DNA of 64,000 bases from Flavobacterium sp. KJJ. Its GTDB lineage: Bacteria; Bacteroidota; Bacteroidia; Flavobacteriales; Flavobacteriaceae. The translations under genes and the position numbers were made by a program. A model generated the notes under the pieces. The model was not told the origin of the DNA. It searched no databases and was given only the letters and a program-made list of their open reading frames with translations. The first letter of the stretch is position 1, and every line of letters begins with the position of its first letter. This document shows positions 25,776 through 34,523 of the stretch, in pieces. The DNA is taken from positions 229,639-293,638 of the forward strand of contig NZ_JARP01000006.1 of assembly GCF_000708595.2 (NCBI RefSeq). The letters are read 5' to 3'.

Positions 25776-28424
25776 TTATCGATTAGAGGTACTTCGTTTA
25801 TTCCATTTAATGTCGCTTAAGACACCAGATTTAATTCCGATAAAGAAATTCCAGTTTGAATTTGGTCCAAGAGGCGTCCAGTTAAAAGCCATTCTCCAGC
25901 TTAATAAATCCCTCTCAAAACGGAATTGTGTAAAAGTAACTCCCTTTTGCACAAAGTCATAACCAGTAGAAACACCGCCTTTCCATTTCGGTGTAATGTC
26001 CATATTGGCTGAAATCATGATAGAGTTATTACTAATTTTATTTTCTCTGTTTACATTGCTGTATGTTAGTGAATAAGCCAATGTCATGTCCCAAGGCAAT
26101 TTAGAGTTGAAAAATTCGGTTATAACATCTTCTCCTTTGTCTTCCTTGTCATTTGCAAACTGACTATTTCGACTGTCATTTAAATCAGTATTAGTTCCGA
26201 ATAAATCATCTTTACGACCTCCATTCCGTTCGCTTTGCTTATTTTCTTCCTTTTGTCCTTTATTCGAAAAGCTATAATTTAGAGTAAGGTTTGCGCTTGT
26301 CATTCTAAATAGACTTCCACCGTTGTCGATGTTGAATTTATCTATTTTTGCCCCAGAATTGTCAATAGCGTAAGGATCTAATACTGCTCCAAAATTGACA
26401 TTCATTTTGTTGTCAAAAAATTGTGTCCCACCACTTACCAGCAAAGGCTGCCAAGCTAGAGTTTGCTTTCCGTCAGCATCAAAGTTATAACTCGTACTGA
26501 AGTTCAGGTTGTTTAACAGCATTATTTTTTTGGGTTCTGTCTTTGTGCTGTCGCTGTCTCTTACTTTAGCTTCAAAAGTATTGCTCAGAGCAAAACCTAC
26601 TATATTAGAATTTGCTTTGCCTGGAGCGCCAAAAACACCGCCCTCAAAGCGAGTATACTCCGTTGTAATTCGGCCAGAAGCATCTACAGCATAAGTGTTA
26701 TAGTATTTTTCAAAGCTCGGTGTGTAAGCGTATGTAATAGAAGGACGCATGACATGACGAATCGATTGAATTTTTTTGTCTTCACCAAAATTAAAAGTAC
26801 CGTAAATTGTAGTTCCTAAATTTGTGCTGAAATTGTATGTTCTAAAGGCATCAAAACCATTTACAGTTGTAGTAACAACTTGGCTTTGATTTGCGTCGTA
26901 ATTTTTATTAATGGTTTTGGTTACCCAAGTTTCTTGATAATTAGTTGAAGCTCCGGCACTGAAATACTTGAATATTTTAAAGTTGGTACTTATCGGAATA
27001 GTATGTTGCATACCAATTTGTGCGTCTTTAAACATTTGTGGCTTAAAGAATAAAGAATCGGTTGTTACAAAGCTGTTTTTTCCGCTTAAGTTATATTGTA
27101 AATTGATGTTTTTAATAAATCCTTTTTTTACGCCATCTTTTCCAACAAATGGATACACACGGTCTATACTTGCCTGAAGTGATGGCAAAGTCATGTTTAT
27201 TACTTCTGTTTGTGTATTTTGTGAATGCGTTGCTGTTAATGATATACGAGCCTGCGGAATTGTATTAAAGGTTTTATTGTAAGAGATAGATGAACTTAAA
27301 GTATTATTCAAATTAGACCCTACATTGGCCTGATTAATAGATTGTTTGAAGTATTTACTGCTACCCATGTTTACAGAGGCAGAAAATGTCGAATTTGGGT
27401 TCGATTTAGTATCTTTTGAGTGCGACCACTGAATGTTGTAAATGCTTTGTTTTGAATAGTCTGGATAACCTCTCTCGCTGCTGATCAAGTTTTCAAAACG
27501 TACGTTGATATTTCCTCTGTATTTATATCTTGTAGCGTATGCAGACTCAAATCGCATGGCGTAACTTCCATTTGTGTAATAATCGCCTAAAACGGTAAGG
27601 TCATAATTGTCGCTCAAGGCAAAATAATATCCTCCATTTTGTAAAGAGAAACCTCTTGTGTTTGAGTCGTTGTAGCTAGGGATAATTATTCCAGATATAC
27701 TTTTTTCTTCACTCATTGGAAAATAAGCGAAGGGCAATGCAATAGGAGTAGGAACATCAGCAATAACCATATTGGTTAAACCTGTAACTACTTTTTTTCC
27801 GGGAATAAATTTTACCTTGTTGGTTTGAAAATAATATTCCGGATTGTCTACATCTGTTGAAGTAGTAAAACGCGCTCCTTTTAAAAAGTAAACAGAATCA
27901 TTTTCTTTTTTAGTAACTGCAGCTTTTATTTTAAATTCTCCTTGTTCGGTTCTTGAATTATAAATTAAAGCTTTTTTTGTTTTAAAATTAAATCGGATTG
28001 AGTCAGGCTGTACTTCACTCGATCCTTGTTTGAAGTTTGGATATTGAGTTAAAACTCCTGCTGAATCTTTTATTCTTCCGGCATAGACTTCATCTTTTTC
28101 ATAATCAAGTACAATTATGCCCGATTTTAATTCAACATCTTTATAATATAATTCAGCTTCGTTATAAAGTGTGATCAGCTTTTTCTTCTGATCAATCTTA
28201 GCATAATCTTTAGCTTTATATTTTACCTTTCCGTCAAGAAAAGTCTTTGTAGGCTTAATGCTGTCCACTTTCACAGTGTCAACTGTGGCGTTTTTTGTTT
28301 TATCTGTTTGTTTTACAGTTGGTAACGGCTTTTTTTTAGTTTTTATATCTTGCGAATATAATTTACCACATCCTAGTGTTAGGAAAAATGATAATAAAAC
28401 GATATTAAATAAGTTTGTATGCAA
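25776..28424 (-). CDS. lptD: LptD/OstA-like LPS-assembly outer-membrane protein
   Basis: Outer-membrane barrel of about 882 residues that would insert LPS into the outer leaflet. A hydrophobic leader (NIVLLSFFLTLGCGKLYSQ) is followed by a Lys/Thr-rich linker, an OstA-like jellyroll (KAKDYAKIDQKKKLITLYNEA, then VYAGRIKDSAG) and a long C-terminal beta-barrel with aromatic alternation ending IKWNKRS. I prefer TTG at 28424 (followed by HTNLFNIVLL), which places the signal at the N-terminus. An ATG at 28508 is open and adds 28 residues, but a TAnnTTTG box on the minus strand (28480-28473) would start transcription inside that extension. Divergent from amiC. Confidence 0.85.
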   Translation of the reverse strand: MHTNLFNIVLLSFFLTLGCGKLYSQDIKTKKKPLPTVKQTDKTKNATVDTVKVDSIKPTKTFLDGKVKYKAKDYAKIDQKKKLITLYNEAELYYKDVELKSGIIVLDYEKDEVYAGRIKDSAGVLTQYPNFKQGSSEVQPDSIRFNFKTKKALIYNSRTEQGEFKIKAAVTKKENDSVYFLKGARFTTSTDVDNPEYYFQTNKVKFIPGKKVVTGLTNMVIADVPTPIALPFAYFPMSEEKSISGIIIPSYNDSNTRGFSLQNGGYYFALSDNYDLTVLGDYYTNGSYAMRFESAYATRYKYRGNINVRFENLISSERGYPDYSKQSIYNIQWSHSKDTKSNPNSTFSASVNMGSSKYFKQSINQANVGSNLNNTLSSSISYNKTFNTIPQARISLTATHSQNTQTEVINMTLPSLQASIDRVYPFVGKDGVKKGFIKNINLQYNLSGKNSFVTTDSLFFKPQMFKDAQIGMQHTIPISTNFKIFKYFSAGASTNYQETWVTKTINKNYDANQSQVVTTTVNGFDAFRTYNFSTNLGTTIYGTFNFGEDKKIQSIRHVMRPSITYAYTPSFEKYYNTYAVDASGRITTEYTRFEGGVFGAPGKANSNIVGFALSNTFEAKVRDSDSTKTEPKKIMLLNNLNFSTSYNFDADGKQTLAWQPLLVSGGTQFFDNKMNVNFGAVLDPYAIDNSGAKIDKFNIDNGGSLFRMTSANLTLNYSFSNKGQKEENKQSERNGGRKDDLFGTNTDLNDSRNSQFANDKEDKGEDVITEFFNSKLPWDMTLAYSLTYSNVNRENKISNNSIMISANMDITPKWKGGVSTGYDFVQKGVTFTQFRFERDLLSWRMAFNWTPLGPNSNWNFFIGIKSGVLSDIKWNKRSTSNR

Positions 28425-28444
28425 AGGTTTAAATGCTATTTTTG
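28414..28444 (+). promoter_or_regulatory. Probable promoter of the amidase gene
   Basis: TTTG (28414-28417), 19 bases, TATTTTTG (28437-28444), a full match to the Bacteroidota consensus. It would give a leader of about 107 bases before the ATG at 28558 and overlaps the 5' end of lptD. On the minus strand, CAAACTTA at 28473-28480 is a matching -7 box for lptD. Confidence 0.5.
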
Positions 28445-28557
28445 TAAAAGTATGGCTTGTTTTTTGACATGTCAAACTTACATATAATTTTTTGTCAAAA
28501 ATAATCAATTGTAAAAATTATAGCAGTTGCATTTTATTAAAATTAACTTTTAGATTT

Positions 28558-29682
28558 ATGAACATATTTAACAAAACTAGGCTAATCTTTAGTTTTTTTC
28601 TAACGATAATTTCATTTTGTGCTTACAGTCAGGCAAATGTTTTTAAGGTAACACTTGATGCTGGACATGGTGATCATGACTTTGGAGCTGTTTACAGTGG
28701 TCGGATAGAAAAAAATATTGCTTTGGCCATTGTGCTGAAAGTTGGAAAAATTTTGGAAGCCAGCCCAAATGTTGATGTTATTTATACCCGAAAAACGGAT
28801 GTTTTTATTGATTTGGTCGAAAGAGCCAATATTGCAAACAGAGCAAATTCTAATATTTTTGTCTCTATTCACTGTAATGCAAATAAAAATACTGCTGCAG
28901 ACGGAACAGAAACTTATGTAATGGGTTTGAGTAAAGTCGCATCGAATCTTGAGGCTGCGAAAAAAGAGAACTCGGTTATTACGTTGGAGAAAGATTACAA
29001 GCGTAAATACGAAGGTTATGACCCGAATTCGCCAGAATCGATGATTGGAATGACTCTTATGCAGGAAGAATATTTAGATAATAGTATTTCACTAGCTGAT
29101 AAAATTGAAGCTAACTTTGACAGATTAGGAAAAAAACTTCGTCAAGGCGGTGTAAAACAAGCTCCATTTATGGTGCTTCATAAAGCTTACATGCCTAGAG
29201 TTTTAGTTGAAACAGGTTTTGTTTCAAATCCTACAGAGGGAAATATTTTAAATTCAGAAGACGGACAAAACGATATTGCCAAAGCTATTGCTGAAGCGAT
29301 ATTAAGTTATAAAAGCGAGTATTTTGGTTCTGGAGTTCCAGAAATAGCAGATGCCCGCCCAGCAAGAGATACTTCGACTCCAAAAAAACCTAAGGCAGAT
29401 CCTGTTGTATCTGCTAAAAATGCTCCAAAAGGAACTTTTTATAAAGTACAGCTTATCGCAAGTATAAAGAAAACACCGCTAGATCCTAAAAACTTTAAAG
29501 GATTGAAAAACGTTACAATGCTGTATGAAAACAATATTTATAAATATTTCTATCAGGAAACTTCAGATTATGAAGCAGCAAAAAAATATTTGCAAGAAGC
29601 TAAAAGTAAAGGGTATGGAGCGTCATTTTTGACAGCAACTAAAGATGGAGAAAAAATCAGTATTCAAGACGCGACTAAATAA
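28558..29682 (+). CDS. amiC: N-acetylmuramoyl-L-alanine amidase (Amidase_3) with SPOR-like tail
   Basis: Periplasmic peptidoglycan amidase of 374 residues used in daughter-cell separation. The signal peptide ends at CAYSQ. The Amidase_3 domain has the zinc motifs LDAGHGDHD, the glutamate of GRIEKNIAL, SIHCNA, and the catalytic VETGFVSNP. A Pro/Lys/Asp linker (about 265-295) leads to a C-terminal domain (GTFYKVQLIAS...) that looks like a SPOR septal-targeting repeat. ATG at 28558 is chosen because the upstream extension is not signal-like. It is divergent from lptD and 50 bases before the MCE gene, within an envelope-biogenesis group. The gene symbol is by analogy. Confidence 0.92.
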   Translation: MNIFNKTRLIFSFFLTIISFCAYSQANVFKVTLDAGHGDHDFGAVYSGRIEKNIALAIVLKVGKILEASPNVDVIYTRKTDVFIDLVERANIANRANSNIFVSIHCNANKNTAADGTETYVMGLSKVASNLEAAKKENSVITLEKDYKRKYEGYDPNSPESMIGMTLMQEEYLDNSISLADKIEANFDRLGKKLRQGGVKQAPFMVLHKAYMPRVLVETGFVSNPTEGNILNSEDGQNDIAKAIAEAILSYKSEYFGSGVPEIADARPARDTSTPKKPKADPVVSAKNAPKGTFYKVQLIASIKKTPLDPKNFKGLKNVTMLYENNIYKYFYQETSDYEAAKKYLQEAKSKGYGASFLTATKDGEKISIQDATK

Positions 29683-29732
29683 TAGCCACAAGTTCGAATA
29701 TTTATATTAATTTTGTACAAACACTTAGAATT

Positions 29733-30698
29733 TTGAAACTAACAAGAGAAATTAAAACGGCTATTTTAGTCATCGCGTCAATTTTATTATTTATTTGGGG
29801 CTATAGTTTTTTAAAAGGCAGAGACCTTTTTACAAATTACAAAACATTATATGTTGAATATGATAATGTGGAGGATTTGGCAGCATCAGCACCTGTAACC
29901 ATAAACGGACTTGTAGTTGGTAAAGTAAATAAGATTACAATTAATGAATTAACTGGTAAATTATTAGTTGAACTTCAGTTAAAAACTGATTTTCCAATTT
30001 CTAAAACTAGTACAGCATCGTTATATTCGCCAAGTTTAATTGGAGGAAAACAAATTAAAATTGTACCTAATCTTGCAGATAAAGATCCTGCAGTTGAAGG
30101 ACAGGCGTTAGTTGGAAATGTTGAATTAGGGTTAACTGATTCCTTAGGAGGAAAGTTAGAACCTATCCAGCAAAAACTAGATAAAATGCTGGTTAATATT
30201 GATGTTTTGGTTAGTGGGCTAAACAATACTTTAGATAAGACTACACAAGAAAACCTAAAGAAAACAATTGCTGAACTGAGCCAGACTATGCAGCAGTTTC
30301 ATAAAGCTTCTGGAAGCCTTAATAACATTTTGGATACCAATAAAGGCCAAATTAACAGCGCTGTTGCGAACTTGAATAAAATGTCAAGTAACTTTAACAA
30401 AATATCTGATTCCCTAAACAAAGCTGACTTAGGAAAAACAGTTCGTAATTTAAACCAGACTTTAGCGAAAGTTGATGGTCTTATGAGCAACTTAAATTCA
30501 GGAAAAGGTACTGCAGGAAAATTATTGACGGACGATGCTTTATATAAAAATTTAGCTAAAACTTCGAAAGAGCTTGAATTGCTGTTGCAGGATGTTCGTC
30601 TTTACCCAACTCGTTATGTAAATGTTTCTCTTTTTGGAAAGAAAAACAAACCTTATGTAGCACCGAAAGAAGATGCAAATTCAACTACTAAAAATTAA
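29733..30698 (+). CDS. MlaD-family MCE-domain lipid-transport protein (TTG start)
   Basis: Inner-membrane-anchored periplasmic protein of 321 residues with one MCE domain. A single N-terminal helix (TAILVIASILLFIWGYSFL) is followed by the MCE core (LYVEYDNVEDLAASAPVTI, NGLVVGKV, PSLIGGKQIKIVP) and a long helical region with heptad-like spacing (about 145-285). MCE proteins form hexamers that ferry phospholipids; the helices may form a needle across the periplasm. The start is TTG at 29733 (MKLTREIK); no ATG lies nearby. A TAATTTTG -7 box at 29708-29715 supports it. No mlaE or mlaF partner is adjacent, so they must be encoded elsewhere. Confidence 0.88.
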   Translation: MKLTREIKTAILVIASILLFIWGYSFLKGRDLFTNYKTLYVEYDNVEDLAASAPVTINGLVVGKVNKITINELTGKLLVELQLKTDFPISKTSTASLYSPSLIGGKQIKIVPNLADKDPAVEGQALVGNVELGLTDSLGGKLEPIQQKLDKMLVNIDVLVSGLNNTLDKTTQENLKKTIAELSQTMQQFHKASGSLNNILDTNKGQINSAVANLNKMSSNFNKISDSLNKADLGKTVRNLNQTLAKVDGLMSNLNSGKGTAGKLLTDDALYKNLAKTSKELELLLQDVRLYPTRYVNVSLFGKKNKPYVAPKEDANSTTKN

Positions 30699-30703
30699 TT
30701 AGA

Positions 30704-32038
30704 ATGAGTTATTTAGATAATATTTTGTTCGCTATACTTCTTATAGTTGGTTTCGGTTTTTTTGCAACGAGCGTAAAAAAGATCATCCGAAACATTAACT
30801 TAGGTGTAGACATAAATCGAAAAGATAATTCTAAAGCACGTTGGAAAAACATGGCAATGATTGCTCTTGGGCAATCTAAAATGGTAAAACGTCCTGTAGC
30901 TGGAGTGTTGCATATCGTGGTTTACCTTGGTTTTATTATCATTAATATCGAATTATTAGAAATCATCATCGATGGGTTATTTGGTACACATAGAGTTTTT
31001 GCTTTTTTAGGAACAGCTTATGATGTACTGATTGGATCTTTTGAAATATTAGCACTTTTGGTTCTTGTAGCTGTTTCAGTTTTCTGGATCAGAAGAAACA
31101 TCGTGAGATTGAAACGTTTTGTTAATCCAGATTTAAATGGATTTCCTAAAAGTGATGCCAATTACATCTTGTATTTTGAGATGGTTTTAATGACATTATT
31201 TTTATTGATGAATGCTTCTGACCTGCATTTGCAAAATGTTCCGGGAGGATTTTCTCATTTTCATAAAGCAGGAAGCTTTCCTGTAAGTCAATTTATTGCA
31301 CCAATTTTTAACGGAATGTCGAATGAATTGGTGATGTTGCTTACGGAAGTATTCTGGTGGTTGCATATTGCAGGTATTCTAGTTTTTATGAACTATTTGT
31401 ACTTTTCAAAACATTTGCACATTCTTTTAGCTTTCCCAAATACCTATTTTGCAGATTTAGAGCCTAAAGGAAAGTTTGACAATTTAGAGTCAGTTACAAA
31501 AGAAGTTAAGTTGATGATGGATCCAAATGCTGATCCGTTTGCAGCGGCTCCGGCTGATGAAAATGCTGTTCCAAGTAAATTTGGAGCAAGTGATGTGCAG
31601 GATTTAAACTGGGTTCAGTTATTAAATGCTTATACTTGTACGGAATGTGGACGCTGTACATCATCATGTCCAGCAAATCAAACGGGTAAAAAATTGTCTC
31701 CTCGTAAAATTATGATGGATACGAGAGACCGTCTGCAAGAAGTTGGAAAAAATATAGATGCTAATAAAGGTCTTTTTGTTCCAGACAATAAAACATTATT
31801 AAACGATTATATTACACCAGAAGAATTGTGGGCATGTACTTCTTGTAACGCTTGTGTAGAAGAATGTCCGGTAAATATCAGTCCGTTGTCTATTATTATG
31901 GATATGCGCCGCTATCTAGTAATGGAACAAAGTGCTGCTCCTATGTCATTGAATGCCATGATGACTAATATTGAAAACAATGGAGCGCCTTGGCAATACA
32001 ATCAGCAGGACAGATTGAATTGGAAGAACGAGAATTAA
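30704..32038 (+). CDS. Membrane-bound 4Fe-4S oxidoreductase subunit (HdrE/NarI-like plus ferredoxin domain)
   Basis: A 444-residue membrane protein. About six helices in the first 250 residues contain histidines spaced for haem or quinone contacts (VAGVLHIVVYLGF, WLHIAGILVFMNYLYFSKHLH). A cytoplasmic ferredoxin domain follows with two 4Fe-4S motifs, CTECGRCTSSCP near 310 and CTSCNACVEECP near 377. This layout matches HdrDE-like or glycolate/lactate-oxidase-like quinone-linked modules. It starts five bases after the MCE gene and precedes the CCG-domain gene, which probably encodes its partner. The electron donor and acceptor are not readable. Confidence 0.85.
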   Translation: MSYLDNILFAILLIVGFGFFATSVKKIIRNINLGVDINRKDNSKARWKNMAMIALGQSKMVKRPVAGVLHIVVYLGFIIINIELLEIIIDGLFGTHRVFAFLGTAYDVLIGSFEILALLVLVAVSVFWIRRNIVRLKRFVNPDLNGFPKSDANYILYFEMVLMTLFLLMNASDLHLQNVPGGFSHFHKAGSFPVSQFIAPIFNGMSNELVMLLTEVFWWLHIAGILVFMNYLYFSKHLHILLAFPNTYFADLEPKGKFDNLESVTKEVKLMMDPNADPFAAAPADENAVPSKFGASDVQDLNWVQLLNAYTCTECGRCTSSCPANQTGKKLSPRKIMMDTRDRLQEVGKNIDANKGLFVPDNKTLLNDYITPEELWACTSCNACVEECPVNISPLSIIMDMRRYLVMEQSAAPMSLNAMMTNIENNGAPWQYNQQDRLNWKNEN

Positions 32039-32162
32039 AATAGTTAACAGGTTGTTTTTTAGTCCTTTAATTATTTATTAATAAAATAAAATTTCGGTTT
32101 TTAGTAAAGGTTATTTAGAGAGATTAACCAAATAGAATTTAGCCGATTAACAACAAAAAAAG

Positions 32163-32954
32163 ATGTCAGAAAGTTTAGTAGTGCCTACAATGGCAGAAAT
32201 GCTAGCCCAAGGAACACAGCCAGAAGTTTTATTTTGGGTTGGTTGCGCGGGAAGTTTTGATGATAGAGCAAAAAAAATTACAAAAGCATTTGTACGTATT
32301 TTAAACCGCACGAATGTATCATTTGCAGTACTAGGTACAGAAGAGAGTTGTACCGGAGATCCGGCAAAACGAGCTGGAAATGAATTTTTGTTTCAGATGC
32401 AGGCCATGATGAATATCGAGGTTTTAAATGCATACGAAGCAAAAAAAATCGTTACGGCTTGTCCGCATTGTTTTAATACTTTAAAAAATGAATATCCTGA
32501 GTTAGGAGGTCAATACGATGTAATTCATCATACAGAGTTTTTAAAATCTTTAATTGATGAAGGAAGACTAACTGTTGAAGGAGGACAATTTAAAGGTAAA
32601 AAAATCACTTTTCACGATCCTTGTTATTTAGGAAGAGCCAATAAGGTATACGAAGCTCCAAGAGATTTGATTCAAAAACTTGATGTTGAATTAGTCGAAA
32701 TGAAACGTTCTAAAGCAAACGGCTTATGTTGTGGAGCAGGTGGAGCACAAATGTTTAAAGATGCTGAACCAGGAAACAAAGAAGTGAATGTTTTGCGTAC
32801 AGAAGATGCTTTGGAAGTTCAGCCGGATATTATTGCAGCAGGCTGTCCGTTCTGTAATACAATGTTAACTGACGGTATTAAAAATAAAGAAAAAGAAGGT
32901 CAAGTTAAAGTAATGGATATTGCGGAGTTAATTGCTAAAGCACAAGATTTATAA
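32163..32954 (+). CDS. CCG-domain Fe-S oxidoreductase subunit (HdrB/GlpC/LutA-like)
   Basis: Cytoplasmic protein of 263 residues with two cysteine-rich CCG domains: the first has GCAGSF, ESCTGDPAKR and CPHCFN (with Ser-Cys in place of Cys-Cys), the second has HDPCYLGR, LCCGAGGA and CPFCN. Such domains bind noncubane or [4Fe-4S] clusters in heterodisulfide-reductase-like complexes. It follows the membrane Fe-S protein by 124 bases, and the pair probably forms one complex at the inner membrane. The ESCTGDPAKR variant is usual in the GlpC/D-lactate-dehydrogenase-linked group. Confidence 0.85.
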   Translation: MSESLVVPTMAEMLAQGTQPEVLFWVGCAGSFDDRAKKITKAFVRILNRTNVSFAVLGTEESCTGDPAKRAGNEFLFQMQAMMNIEVLNAYEAKKIVTACPHCFNTLKNEYPELGGQYDVIHHTEFLKSLIDEGRLTVEGGQFKGKKITFHDPCYLGRANKVYEAPRDLIQKLDVELVEMKRSKANGLCCGAGGAQMFKDAEPGNKEVNVLRTEDALEVQPDIIAAGCPFCNTMLTDGIKNKEKEGQVKVMDIAELIAKAQDL

Positions 32955-32977
32955 TTTAAAACACTACGATTGATTAA

Positions 32978-33526
32978 ATGAAGAAGGCGCTTTTAATTAT
33001 TGATATTCAAAATGATTATTTTGAAAATGGAAATATGCAACTTGTTAATTCAGAAGAAGCAAGTGAAAATGCTAAAATGATACTTGAAAAGTTTAGATCG
33101 GATAAATTACCGGTAATTCATGTACAACATATTGCTACTAGGCCAGATGCAACTTTTTTTATAAAGGGGACAAAAGGTGTTGAAATCCATGAAAATGTTA
33201 AGCCTGAGATTGGAGAGAAAATCATAGAGAAAGGATTTCCAAATAGCTTTAGAGAAACAGATCTTTTAAAATATTTACAAGAAGAGAATATTACAGAGCT
33301 GGTTATTCTTGGTATGATGACACATATGTGTATAGATGCTACTACTCGCGCAGCAAAAGATTTCGGATTTAATTGTACATTAATCGAAGACGCTTGTGCA
33401 ACGAAAGATCTCGAAATAAATAACAGAAAAATAAAATCTAATGATGTTCAAATTGCATTTTTATCAGCATTAAACTATTTTTATGCGACGGTAATAAATA
33501 CAAAGAACTACTTACAGGATAATTAA
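32978..33526 (+). CDS. Isochorismatase-like cysteine hydrolase
   Basis: Cytoplasmic hydrolase of 182 residues with the catalytic triad of the isochorismatase/nicotinamidase superfamily: Asp9 in LIIDIQNDYF, Lys85 in IEKGFPNSF, and nucleophile Cys118 in MMTHMCIDATTRAA. Without a specificity motif the substrate is open; it could be an amide, a ureide or an isochorismate-like enol ether. It lies 23 bases after the CCG-domain gene and 14 before the next, so it appears to be in the same transcript. Confidence 0.85.
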   Translation: MKKALLIIDIQNDYFENGNMQLVNSEEASENAKMILEKFRSDKLPVIHVQHIATRPDATFFIKGTKGVEIHENVKPEIGEKIIEKGFPNSFRETDLLKYLQEENITELVILGMMTHMCIDATTRAAKDFGFNCTLIEDACATKDLEINNRKIKSNDVQIAFLSALNYFYATVINTKNYLQDN

Positions 33527-33540
33527 ATCTAAAATTAAAA

Positions 33541-34023
33541 ATGTATATACCTTTTGAAAATTTACCTGGTGAATCCAGAATCTGGATTTATCAATCGAAC
33601 AGAAAATTTTCTGAGGAAGAATTTTCTGAAATTGAGACTGATTTAAAGTCTTTTGTAGAAAGCTGGGCAGCTCATGGAACTAGTTTAGAAGCTTCTTATT
33701 TATTGAAATATAACCGATTCATTATTTTGGCTGTAAATCAAGATGTGCAGGCAGCGACAGGTTGTTCGATCGATAGTTCAGTGGAATTTATTCAGAGTTT
33801 AGAGAAAAAATACAATGTCGATTTACTTGACAAAATGAATGTTACTTTTAAGCTAGGAGAGCATATTGCACACAAACCATTACTTGATTTCAAGAAAATG
33901 GTGAAAGACAAATCGGTATCTGAGAATACGATTGTTTTTAATAATTTGATAAACAATATTGAAGAATTTAACGAATCTTGGGAAGTTCCGGCGGCAGACA
34001 GCTGGCACAGTAGATTTTTCTAA
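33541..34023 (+). CDS. Conserved Bacteroidota protein of unknown function (often labelled ABC transporter ATPase)
   Basis: A 160-residue soluble protein. I recognise the sequence type (MYIPFENLPGESRIWIYQSN, ATGCSIDSSVEF, terminal ADSWHSRFF) as a conserved flavobacterial protein that databases often name ABC transporter ATPase. It contains no Walker A, Walker B or signature motif and is far too short, so that name is not supported. The CSIDSS segment with its conserved cysteine could be functionally important. It ends the run beginning with the Fe-S genes and has its own terminator. Confidence 0.8.
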   Translation: MYIPFENLPGESRIWIYQSNRKFSEEEFSEIETDLKSFVESWAAHGTSLEASYLLKYNRFIILAVNQDVQAATGCSIDSSVEFIQSLEKKYNVDLLDKMNVTFKLGEHIAHKPLLDFKKMVKDKSVSENTIVFNNLINNIEEFNESWEVPAADSWHSRFF

Positions 34024-34041
34024 AATATATTTATAATATTT

Positions 34042-34076
34042 GAAAGGCATAAAATTTAGATTTTGTGCCTTTTTTC
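34042..34076 (+). terminator. Intrinsic terminator of the Fe-S/hydrolase transcript
   Basis: AAAGGCATAAAAT / ATTTTGTGCCTTT hairpin with a TTAG loop, one mismatch, followed by a T run; 19 bases past the stop of the 160-residue protein gene. Confidence 0.85.
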
Positions 34077-34127
34077 TATTTTATTGGTTTGAAATTGTTT
34101 CAGGTTTAAGGTTTCAAGTTTTAAGTT

Positions 34128-34170
34128 TGTCATTCTAAAGAATTCAAAGAATCGCACATGTAGCTCGACA
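34128..34170. repeat. Degenerate half of a dispersed repeat
   Basis: TGTCATTCTAAAGAATTC followed by a GCACATGTAGCTCGACA stretch. It resembles the arms of the inverted-repeat element at 15061-15160, but no complementary arm is visible nearby, so it looks like a decayed copy. Confidence 0.4.
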
Positions 34171-34215
34171 ATGATCATCAGGTTATACTTTCTTTTGAAA
34201 ACCAGAACTTCTAAT

Positions 34216-34295
34216 GTAGCCCCGATGGGAGCGGTATCCTTTTTCTTGCTTCTTTAGCAAGGAAAAGATATAGCGGACAGCGGGACAAATCGCTC
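34216..34295 (+). ncRNA. Structured intergenic element, copy 1 (possible conserved Bacteroidota RNA)
   Basis: The 500-base gap 34024-34523 holds no gene but contains this element. Its core GATGGGAGCGGTATCC is followed by a hairpin TATC..CTTGC (34235-34249) / GCAAG..GATA (34257-34270), then AAAAGATATAGCGGA and an outer pairing CCCG (34221-34224) / CGGG (34281-34284). The same core and tail recur at 52257-52349. I recognise this pattern as frequent between genes in Bacteroidota; it may correspond to an Rfam family such as Flavo-1, which I cannot check. The rest of the gap (34300-34523) shows only AT-rich sequence. Confidence 0.5.
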
Positions 34296-34523
34296 TTTTG
34301 AAAACTAATCTTCTGCTCCTGAAATCAGCTATTAGTTAGGAGTTATGTAAAAAAACTTTTAAGACCTTTGATGCGCTTAGGATAATAAACGGAATTTAAG
34401 TTCCTAAATCTAGAATTCTAATAATCTCCTAATCTGATTGATCTAAGATTTACAAAAATCTAACATTTTAAATGTCCGAATAAATGTGATTTTTGAGTAC
34501 TTTCGTAGTATTAAATTTAATAC

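Noticed and set aside
34128..34300. CRISPR array or tRNA in the gap before bshA
   Set aside because: No regularly spaced repeats and no cloverleaf; the sequence is explained by a dispersed repeat fragment and one structured element.
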